From an uncultured Oscillospiraceae bacterium (GTDB taxonomy: Bacteria; Bacillota; Clostridia; Oscillospirales; Oscillospiraceae), in the NCBI GenBank assembly GCA_934660965.1, contig CAKUIM010000007.1:17358-81357 (forward strand): a DNA stretch of 64,000 nt. Reading direction: 5' to 3'. The first letter of the stretch is position 1. Each line of letters starts with the position of its first letter. A program made the position numbers and the translations under genes. Shown piece by piece: positions 51,224 to 59,000 of the stretch. A model generated the notes under the pieces. The model ran no database searches and was not told the DNA's origin. It was given only the letters and a program-made list of their open reading frames with translations.

Positions 51224-51252
51224 ATTTTACCGCATTTCTTTCCCCTCGTCAA
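51224..51252 (-). promoter_or_regulatory. Citrate synthase promoter
   Basis: TTGACG and TAAAAT on the minus strand with a 17-nt spacer. A perfect 8-bp inverted repeat CAGCGCTT/AAGCGCTG with a 5-nt gap lies directly upstream at 51257-51277 and could be an operator. Confidence 0.75.
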
Positions 51253-51332
51253 TGCACAGCGCTTCGCTAAAGCGCTGAAAAACCTCATATTTTCAAGGCT
51301 CGTCTGGTTGTTTTTGCAGGATTGGAGGTTTT

Positions 51333-52394
51333 GTGTTGCAAAAGCTGTCTCTTTTTCGTCAGATTCGGCTCTATCTGTCCGCGGCGGCGGTGGGCGCGCT
51401 GTTCTGCTTTCTCCCGCCGCTTCTGTGGAGCCCGGGCAGCGCCCCTGCCCCCCAGCCGCCCCTCCTTCCGGGCAGTCCGGAGCCGGCGCTCACGCCCTCC
51501 GCCGCGCCCTCCCCCTCTCCCGCCGGCGGCGAAACCGGGGAGGAAGGCATGGACAGCGCGCGGACGGTGGCAGTCTTGCAGGAGGACGGCACCGTCGTCC
51601 AGCAGCCCCTTGCCGAATACCTGTGGGGGGTGGTTGCGGCGGAGATGCCCGCCGCCTTTGAGCCCGACGCCCTGCGCGCCCAGGCGGTATGTGCCCGGAC
51701 CTACACCGCCTGGATGATGGAGCGGGGCGGCAAGCACGCCGGCGCCCACATCTGCACCGACTCCTCCTGCTGCCAGGCCTGCACCACCCGGGAAAAGGCC
51801 GCCGGGCGCTGGGGGGAGCTTGCCCAGGACTACACCAAGAAGATTGCCGCCGCGGTGGCCGATACCGACGGCGTCATCGCCGCCTATGGCGGCGCGCCCA
51901 TTCAGGCGCTGTTCTTTTCCTCCGCCGCAGGCGCCACCGAGGACGCCGCCGCGGTCTGGGGCAACGCCCTGCCCTACCTCACCTCGGTAGAAAGCCCGGA
52001 GGGGGACGAGGTGCCTAACTACCGCTCCGCCGTCACCCTCACCGCCGACGAGGTGCGCGGGCGCGTGGCCGAAGCCTACCCGGAGGCAGACCTCTCCGGC
52101 GCGCCGGAGGGCTGGTTCGGCGTCCCCGCCCTCACCGCGTCAGGCCGGGTGGCGTCCATCCCGGTAGGAGGGCTCACCCTGTCCGGCGGGGCGGCCCGCA
52201 GCCTCTTCTCCCTGCGCTCAGCGGCCTTCACTGTCAGCTATACCGACGGGGCGTTTACCTTCTCCGTCACCGGCTACGGCCACGGGGTGGGCCTGAGCCA
52301 GTACGGCGCCAACGCCATGGCCCGTGCCGGGTCCTCCTGGCAGGACATCCTGCTCCACTACTACACCGGCGTCACCCTCCAGAAGGGGTGGTAG
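51333..52394 (+). CDS. spoIID: Stage II sporulation protein D
   Basis: A 353-residue SpoIID, the lytic transglycosylase of the engulfment complex in the mother cell. An N-terminal membrane anchor (about 9-32) is followed by a Pro-rich spacer. The SpoIID domain has EYLWGVVAAEMPAAFEPDALRAQAVCARTY with the catalytic Glu in AAEMP, HICTDSSCCQAC, AVADTDGVIAAYGG, LFFSSAAGATEDA and the final VTGYGHGVGLSQYGANAMA. Initiation is at GTG (51333) or the adjacent TTG (51336); GGAGG spacing of 7 nt favours the TTG. TCATATTTT at 51288 resembles a sigma-E -35, but no matching -10 was found. Confidence 0.92.
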   Translation: MLQKLSLFRQIRLYLSAAAVGALFCFLPPLLWSPGSAPAPQPPLLPGSPEPALTPSAAPSPSPAGGETGEEGMDSARTVAVLQEDGTVVQQPLAEYLWGVVAAEMPAAFEPDALRAQAVCARTYTAWMMERGGKHAGAHICTDSSCCQACTTREKAAGRWGELAQDYTKKIAAAVADTDGVIAAYGGAPIQALFFSSAAGATEDAAAVWGNALPYLTSVESPEGDEVPNYRSAVTLTADEVRGRVAEAYPEADLSGAPEGWFGVPALTASGRVASIPVGGLTLSGGAARSLFSLRSAAFTVSYTDGAFTFSVTGYGHGVGLSQYGANAMARAGSSWQDILLHYYTGVTLQKGW

Positions 52395-52417
52395 GGGGCA
52401 CTTTTCTGCGGCGAGCC

Positions 52418-52446
52418 TTGCCATCGGCCCCACGGTTTGCTATACT
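52418..52446 (+). promoter_or_regulatory. Promoter of the FAD oxidoreductase gene
   Basis: TTGCCA and TATACT with a 17-nt spacer, between the spoIID stop and the next gene. It shows that the next gene is not dependent on spoIID transcription. Confidence 0.7.
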
Positions 52447-52491
52447 ATAGTTATGATGGGGGATTTTGTGTCCCCCAAAAGGAAAGGAACT

Positions 52492-53904
52492 GTGAACGCA
52501 GACATGGACACCCGTTATGACATTATGATCCTCGGTACCGGCGAGGCCGGTATCTTTGCCGCCTACGAGCTCTACCTCAAATGCCCCGGCGCAAAAGTGC
52601 TGGTGGTGGACCAGGGGGCGGACATCTATCACCGGAGCTGCCCCATCGTGGCCGGGCGGGTGAAGGCGTGCATCAACTGCAAGGTGTGCGACACCATGTG
52701 CGGCTTCGGCGGCGCCGGCGCCTTCTCCGACGGCAAGTATAACTTCACCACCGCCTTCGGCGGCTGGCTCACCGACTTCCTCGACGAGCGGGAGGTGATG
52801 GAGCTTATCGACTATGTGGACGCCCTGAACATCAAGCACGGTGCCACCACCGAGGTGTACTCCACCTCCACCCCCGAGGCCAAGGCCCTGGAAAAGCGGG
52901 CGCTGGAGCACGACCTGCACCTGCTTCAGGCCCGGTGCAAGCACCTGGGCACGGAAAACAACCTGAAGATCCTCACCAACATCTACGAGGCCATCCGGGA
53001 CAAGCATACCTTCCTGTTCAACACCGCCGTGCAGGACATCGAGGTGGACAGCGGCGGCGGCTATGTGCTGCGCACCGAGGATGGCCGGCAGTTTTCCGCC
53101 CCCTACCTCATCGCCGGGCCGGGCCGCAGCGGCGCGGAGTGGTTCTCCAATCAGTGCAAAAAGCTGGGGCTGGAGCTGATCAACAACCAGGTGGACATCG
53201 GCGTGCGGGTGGAGCTGCCCGCCACCGTGTTCGAGCACATCACCGACGTGGTGTATGAGTCGAAGCTGGTCTACCGCACCAAGCAGTACGGCGACCAGGT
53301 GCGCACCTTCTGCATGAACCCCTATGGCCACGTAGTGGCGGAGAATGTGGAGGGCATCAACACCGTCAACGGCCACTCCTACTCCGACCCCAAGCTTCAG
53401 AGCGAGAACACCAACTTCGCCCTGCTGGTCTCCAACCGCTTCACCTCCCCCTTCAACGAGCCCTACCGCTACGGCAAGCATATTGCGTCCCTCTCGAACA
53501 TGCTGGCCGGCGGCGTGCTGGTGCAGCGCTTCGGCGACCTGGTGTCCGGCATCCGCACCAACGACCACCGGATGAGCAAGTCCTTCACCCGGCCCACCCT
53601 CACCGCCGCCGTGCCCGGCGACCTGTCCCTGGCCCTGCCCAAGCGGCAGCTGGACGACATCATTGAGATGATCTACGCCCTGGACAAGCTGGCCCCCGGC
53701 ACCGCAAACTACGACACCTTGCTGTACGGCGCGGAGGTGAAGTTCTACTCCGCCCGCATCAAGCTCTCCAACGAGCTGGAGACCGCCCTGCCCGGCTTCT
53801 TTGCCGTGGGCGACGGCGCGGGCGTGACCCGCGGCCTTGCACAAGCGGGCGCTTCCGGCGTGAAGGCCGCCCGGGTGGTGGCCGAGCGGCTGAACAAAGC
53901 CTAA
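52492..53904 (+). CDS. FAD-dependent dehydrogenase (COG2509 type)
   Basis: A 470-residue flavoprotein. The start is a GTG 8 nt after AAAAGGA; an ATG four codons later is possible. FAD motif IMILGTGEAGIFAAYEL is followed by VVDQGADIYHRSCPI and CKVCDTMCGFGGAGAFSDGKYN, the hallmark of uncharacterised NAD(P)/FAD-dependent proteins of this group. The C-terminal FAVGDGAGVTRGLAQAGASGVKAARVV closes the FAD site. Cysteines near residues 56-68 (CINCKVCDTMC) may hold a redox centre. Substrate is unknown. It is monocistronic. Confidence 0.85.
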   Translation: MNADMDTRYDIMILGTGEAGIFAAYELYLKCPGAKVLVVDQGADIYHRSCPIVAGRVKACINCKVCDTMCGFGGAGAFSDGKYNFTTAFGGWLTDFLDEREVMELIDYVDALNIKHGATTEVYSTSTPEAKALEKRALEHDLHLLQARCKHLGTENNLKILTNIYEAIRDKHTFLFNTAVQDIEVDSGGGYVLRTEDGRQFSAPYLIAGPGRSGAEWFSNQCKKLGLELINNQVDIGVRVELPATVFEHITDVVYESKLVYRTKQYGDQVRTFCMNPYGHVVAENVEGINTVNGHSYSDPKLQSENTNFALLVSNRFTSPFNEPYRYGKHIASLSNMLAGGVLVQRFGDLVSGIRTNDHRMSKSFTRPTLTAAVPGDLSLALPKRQLDDIIEMIYALDKLAPGTANYDTLLYGAEVKFYSARIKLSNELETALPGFFAVGDGAGVTRGLAQAGASGVKAARVVAERLNKA

Positions 53905-54202
53905 CGCGCCGCCGCCCACACAATTCGCAGCGCAGCGGAGAATTGCCGCAGGCGCCGCCCCATACGAAGCCGGGGCAGCCCAGCGGAGCTGCGGGCGCCG
54001 CCCGAGGGCCTGATGCAGCCCCACCCTGGCGGGCTTGTCCATAATTATTTGAAACCAATCTCCGCTTTCTCTGCCCTCCTCCCCCGGCATGCCCCGCGGC
54101 GCGGGGCGGAGCCCCCCTGCATTCCCAAGGGTTTTCAACAACTTCCACAAGGTTTTCCACAGCCTTGTGCGAATTTGACGGTCGACATAAAAGCTGTCAA
54201 GG
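53905..54202. other. Intergenic region between the FAD oxidoreductase and proC
   Basis: No credible gene. It holds a CAATTC...GAATTG inverted repeat near 53940-53964, a GC palindrome near 54093-54110 similar to one at 22670, and three 9-mers resembling DnaA boxes at 54132-54161 (TTTTCAACA, ACTTCCACA, TTTTCCACA). Confidence 0.45.
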
Positions 54203-54244
54203 AAAAAATGACCCCCGGCGGCCTTATTTTGGCTGCCGGGGGTC
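54203..54244 (-). terminator. Terminator of trmO-proC
   Basis: A 14-bp stem (54210-54223 with 54231-54244) with one G-U pair and a 7-nt loop. On the minus strand it is followed by ATTTTTTCC, a good T-run. Confidence 0.85.
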
Positions 54245-54280
54245 GTGTTATTTTCAGAACATTTGGGCGGGGTTCGGGGC

Positions 54281-55102
54281 TTATCCAAGCTGCTCATTGC
54301 GCCGGTAGGCGGCCACCACGGCCTGGGCTGCGGCGGCCCGGAAGGCGCGGTTTTCAAGCTCTGCCACGCCGGCGATGGTAGTGCCGCCGGGGGAGCACAC
54401 CGCGTCCTTGAGGGCGCCGGGGTGCTTGCCGCTCTGGAGCACCATCTCCGCCGAGCCGGCCACCATCTGGGCCGCCCAGGCCTGGGCCTTGTCCCGGGGC
54501 AGGCCGATCTGCACACCGCCGTCGGCCAGGGCCTCGATGAAGAGGTAGACGAAAGCCGGGCCGCAGCCGGAGATGGCGGAGCCCATGTCAAGCTGGGCCT
54601 GGGTGACCCGCTCAAGCATGCCGCAGCAGTGCAGGGCGTCGGTCAGGCCCGCGTAGTCCTCGTCGGTGACGTCGCCGGCGGGGGCCATAAGCAGGACGCC
54701 CGCGCCGATGAAGGCGGGGGTGTTGGGCATGATGCGCACCGTGGGCAGAGCAAGGCCGCCGTCGGAGAGAATGCCCGCAAGGGTTTCCAGCCGGACGCCG
54801 GCGGCGATGGACACCAGCACCCGGTGCTCCCCGGCGGCCTCGCCCTCCTTGAGGGCCGGGACAAGGCCGGCAAGCACCCCGGGCAGCACCTGGGGCTTGA
54901 CGCACAGCACGACGTATCTGGCGCTGCGGGCGGCCTGCGCTCCGCTTTCGGCGGCAGTGCAGCCTGTCTCGGCCGTCAGGGCGGCGGCAAGGGCGGCGTT
55001 GGGCTCGTAGATGACGACCTCGTCAGCTTCGACAGCCCGGCAGGCCGCCCGGGCCAGGGCACCGCCCATGTTGCCCGCGCCGATGAATGCGATGGTTTTC
55101 AT
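54281..55102 (-). CDS. proC: Pyrroline-5-carboxylate reductase
   Basis: A 273-residue ProC, which reduces pyrroline-5-carboxylate to proline with NAD(P)H. The Rossmann motif is IAFIGAGNMGGALARA; then VLCVKPQVLPGVL, VRIMPNTPAFIGAGV, SAISGCGPAFVYLFIEALADGGVQIGLPRDKA and the C-terminal SPGGTTIAGVAELE that shapes the substrate site. Length is normal. AGGAGG lies 6 nt before the ATG. It follows trmO by 58 nt without an evident promoter, so the two are probably cotranscribed. Confidence 0.95.
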   Translation of the reverse strand: MKTIAFIGAGNMGGALARAACRAVEADEVVIYEPNAALAAALTAETGCTAAESGAQAARSARYVVLCVKPQVLPGVLAGLVPALKEGEAAGEHRVLVSIAAGVRLETLAGILSDGGLALPTVRIMPNTPAFIGAGVLLMAPAGDVTDEDYAGLTDALHCCGMLERVTQAQLDMGSAISGCGPAFVYLFIEALADGGVQIGLPRDKAQAWAAQMVAGSAEMVLQSGKHPGALKDAVCSPGGTTIAGVAELENRAFRAAAAQAVVAAYRRNEQLG

Positions 55103-55160
55103 GATAGTTCCTCCTTTTAGCCCCGCAGGGCCCGCTTATGGCGGGGGCAGGGCGCTTCGC

Positions 55161-55847
55161 TTACAGCCGGCCGCCCTTGGCCGGGACAATGTCACATACG
55201 GTGAGGCGGTCGTCCGCCACGGAAAAGCGCACCTCCAGCCCGGCAAAGCCGAAGCCGTACACCCGTCCGCTCTGGCGCTGATAGGCCGGGCGGGGGTCCT
55301 GCCGGAGTACGCCGAGAAGGGCCGCGCGCTTGTCCTCCGGCACCAGGGCGAGAAGGGCGGGCGGGACGTCCACCTCCAGCAGGTAGTCCTGCCCGGGGGC
55401 GGTGAAGCCCGCGGCGGCCTCCGGGTGGCAGTCGGCATAGGGGATATAGGGCTTGATGTCGAAAATGGGGGTACCATCCATCAGGTCGGCCCCGGACACC
55501 AGCAGCCGGGGGGCCTGGGGGCCGTCGGTCTCCACCCCCTCCAGCCGGACGCAGGAGAGCCCGATGGGGTTTGGGCGGAAGGGGGAGCGGGTGGCGAACA
55601 CCCCAAGGCGCTCATTCCCGCCCAGCCGGGGCGGCCGCACGGTGGGCGACCACTGCTCCCGAACGGCCTGGGAGAAGTGCCAGATCAGCCACAGATGGGA
55701 AAACTGCTCAATGCCCCGCAGGGCGTCTATGCTGCGGTAGGGCGGCTCGAAGATCACCCGGGCGCGCAGCTGCTCCACCAGGCCCGCCTGCCGGGGAATG
55801 CCGAACTTGGTGGGAAAGTCCGAGCGGATATGGGCAATGGGCTCCAT
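55161..55847 (-). CDS. trmO: tRNA (N6-threonylcarbamoyladenosine(37)-N6)-methyltransferase TrmO
   Basis: A 228-residue TsaA/TrmO-like protein that methylates t6A37 of threonine tRNA with SAM. Motifs: IAHIRSDFPTKFGIPRQAG, EQFSHLWLIWHFSQ, GVFATRSPFRPNPIGLSCVRL and DGTPIFDIKPYIPYAD, all diagnostic. The C-terminal RVYGFGFAGLEVRFSV belongs to the family's small domain. The start is the ATG after AAAGGGGGG. Upstream, a CTTGACA...TGTCAAG inverted repeat at 55907-55934 contains a possible TTGACA -35 but a poor -10. Confidence 0.9.
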   Translation of the reverse strand: MEPIAHIRSDFPTKFGIPRQAGLVEQLRARVIFEPPYRSIDALRGIEQFSHLWLIWHFSQAVREQWSPTVRPPRLGGNERLGVFATRSPFRPNPIGLSCVRLEGVETDGPQAPRLLVSGADLMDGTPIFDIKPYIPYADCHPEAAAGFTAPGQDYLLEVDVPPALLALVPEDKRAALLGVLRQDPRPAYQRQSGRVYGFGFAGLEVRFSVADDRLTVCDIVPAKGGRL

Positions 55848-55962
55848 GGCGCCCCCCCTTTCCGGGTGCGCCCTGCCGCCGGCGCGCCCTGTTTTTCTTT
55901 CCACATCTTGACATGAATGCAAAGGTTTGTCAAGCGGCGCGGCCCCCGGGGCAGCGCAAAGG

Positions 55963-55995
55963 AGGGAGCGGCGGTGTGCCGCTCCCCCCTTTTTT
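55963..55995. terminator. Hairpin between the SLH gene and trmO
   Basis: Stem GGGAGCGGC/GCCGCTCCC with a GGTGT loop, 12 nt past the SLH-gene stop on the minus strand. Its best T-run (CCCTTTTTTG) is on the plus strand; the minus side has only TCCTTT. Confidence 0.55.
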
Positions 55996-56006
55996 GCTCG
56001 GGATCT

Positions 56007-59000
56007 TTATTTGTGGTACGCCCGATAGAGGAAGGTGACAATCTGGGCGCGGGTGCAGGGGTCGTCAGGGGCGAAGCGTCCGCCGCCCACGCCCTGCGTC
56101 ACGCCGGTCTCGGCGGCCCAGGACACCGCGTCCTCATAATAGCTGCCGGCGGGCACATCGGTAAAGACTGCCCGGCTCTGGGGCAACGCCCCCAGCGCTC
56201 GGGCCAGGAAGGTCACCGCCTGGCCGCGGGTGCAGGGATCGTCCGGGGAGAAGGTGGTGCTGGAGGTGCCGAGGGTGATGCCCTGCTCCACCGCCCAGGC
56301 CACCGCCTTCGCGTAATAGGCGTCGGCGGGGACGTCGGTAAAGGCGGCGGCGGCTTTCGGCTCCGGCCGGCCGGCGGCGCGCCACAGGAAGGTGACGATC
56401 TGGCCGCGGGTGCAGGGATCATCCGGCGAGAAGGTGTCGGGGGTGGTGCCGGTGGTGATGCCCTGCTCCACCGCCCAGGCTACCGCCGGGGCGTACCAGG
56501 CGTCGGCAGGCACGTCAACAAAGGCGGTCTGGGGGACAAAGCGGGCGCGGATCTCCACCTTGCCGGCGGGCATGATAAAGGTGAAGGCGTTCCCGCCCCG
56601 GGGAGTGAGGCGCACCTCCCCGCCGTTCTGGTCGACGACCTGAAGCGTATCCAGGACATAACCCGCGTCCGGCTTCGCCGTTACGGTGACGGTGACGCCC
56701 GCGGCGGCCTGACTGGGAGAGACCGTGACGGTGCCGCCCGGCGTATCGGGCACGACAATGTCATAGGCAGGGCCGGTGGGGAGGATCGGGCCGGGATTGG
56801 GATTGGGATTGGGATTCGGATTGGGGTCAGGGCCGCTCGCCGACCGGGCGGAGATAATCACAGGGGCGGGAACGGCGGCGTTGCCGGCGCCGTCCTGTGC
56901 GGTGACGTCGCCCATCTGGGCGCGGAAGCCCGTCTGCTGCTGCACATCTTCGCCGTTCTCGTTCAGGCCGTCCTCAAGGCCGGTCGGGAGGACGCCGGCG
57001 ATGGCAAACCGGCCCTGCTCATCCGCCTTGGCGGTGAGGGTGAGGGGCTGTCCCTGGCCGTCGGCGAGGGTGAGGCTGAGGGTGACGTCCAGGCCCGGCT
57101 CGGTCTGGCCGGTGACGGTGTAGGCGCCGGTGTCGGTGTCGGCGCGGACATTTTTCTCGTCCAGGGTGAGGACGGGGGGCACATCATCCAGGGAGAGGCG
57201 GAGGTAGTAGTCGGTGGAGTCCTCCCCCGCCGTGACGGTGAGCTTCACCCGGCCGCTCTGCTCGATGAGGGCCAGGGCGGCATCATCTCCGGACACCTCC
57301 CACGTGCCGCCGGTGCCGTCAGCGGTAAAGGTTCCGGTGCCCACGTCCGCGGTGACGGCAAGGCCGTCCACCCCGCTGCCGGTGACGGTGAAGAGTGTCC
57401 CCACCGCAGGCAGGTCTCCCTCTCCCCACAGGAGGGTATCATAGCCATTCTGGCCATTGAGGATGACGCTCTGGCCGCCCGGGGTGGTTACGGTGAGGGT
57501 GGGGGCGGTGTAGGGCTTAAGGTAGGCCTGGCCGGACCTGGCGGGGTTGCTGTAGTAGTTCAGGTTCTCCGCCAGGACCTCGCCGGTGGTCTCGTCCCGG
57601 GCATAGCGGACAGACTCCACCGTGACCATATAGTTCCGGTCAGCGGGGGCGGCGTCGGACACGCCGCCGGTCTTGCTCACCTGCCAGGTCAGCTCATTGA
57701 CGCTGACATTGCTGCCGGCCACCGTGGGGGCCATGCGCAGAGAGTAGGTGCCGCCGTTGACGGCAGCCGCCTGGATGCGGGGGTCGGAGAAATCGGCGTT
57801 GGAGAAGACATAGGGCGCGCCGGCCTGGGTCCAGCCGGTGCCGTCCTGATAGTACAGCGTCACGCGGTAGCCGTCCACAGCAGGGCCGCTGGCGGGAGCC
57901 TCCCAGCTTGCGGTCAGCGTTTCGTTGCCAGTGAAGCTGAGCGCCACGCCGGTCGGCGCGTTGGGGATCACATTGTTGGTGTAGACGATCGTGGCGGTGG
58001 AGGTCGCGGTGTCCACCGTGACCCACGAATACTCGTCCTCGCCGATCGTTCCGTCGCCGTTGAAGTCGCCGACGATCCTTTCGACCAGCACGGCGGTGAC
58101 ATAGTAGCTGCCGCTGGGCGCGAGCGAGCCCTCAGACGGCACGGTGAGGCTGTACGGGCCATCCCCCTCGACCATGTCGAGGAAGTAGTTCTCGCCGGAG
58201 CGGTCGGGGTGTGTATCGAGGTAGTAGCGCACGGCGTAGGTCTTGCCGTCACGCGGGTTTGCAATGGAGCTTGAGGCGTTATATCCGCGCAGGCTGAAGT
58301 CCAGCGTTGTGGGGCGCGCGGAGGCGCACAGGACGTAGTCGAAATCGCAGTCCGCCTCAATGGTCAGGGTCTGCGGCATATTGGCAGCAAGCCCGGTGGC
58401 GATCAGCAGGCCAGTGCGCGCCACGCCCTCCTCCGGCTCGTCCTCGATCTCGGTGCAGTTCGCGGTTTCGGGGTTGGTAAAGACGCCGTTCGCGTCAATC
58501 ACCGGGTCGATCAGCGTGATCGGGCTGCCGCCCTCCGGCGTGATGGAAAGGCTTTCTCTCAGCGTTTCCAGATCCTCATCGTCCTTCGGGAAAATCTGGA
58601 GCAGGAGCTGATCCGCGCCGGCGTAGGCCGGTGTGCCGGTGATGGTCTCGCTGTACCGCCCATTGGGTCCCCGCGCGGCAAGCAGGGAGACTGTCTCACT
58701 CTCCGCAACCGGCAGGGCGGCAAGGCTGTACTCTACCACGGCAATGCCGATCTGCTCGCCGGTCTCGTCGTCGATGCAGAGGTAGGTGTCCTCCGAAAGC
58801 GGCGCGGCGCTGAAGGCCTGCGCACGGCTGCCGCTGACGAACCACGCGTTTTTGTCGATCTCCTTCTCCAGCGACCAGCCCTTGTTGATGTCCTTGACCA
58901 GGTTGAAGGCGCCGCCCACATGGTTGGGCAGGATGTAGTACAGGCGCCAGTGCGTCAGTGCAATGTTGCCCATGTGGGACAGGCCGCCGTAGACGCTGAG

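Noticed and set aside
56800..56835. Tandem GGATTG-type repeats taken as a possible CRISPR or VNTR locus
   Set aside because: They encode the Pro-Asn linker of the SLH protein in frame; no spacers or cas genes.
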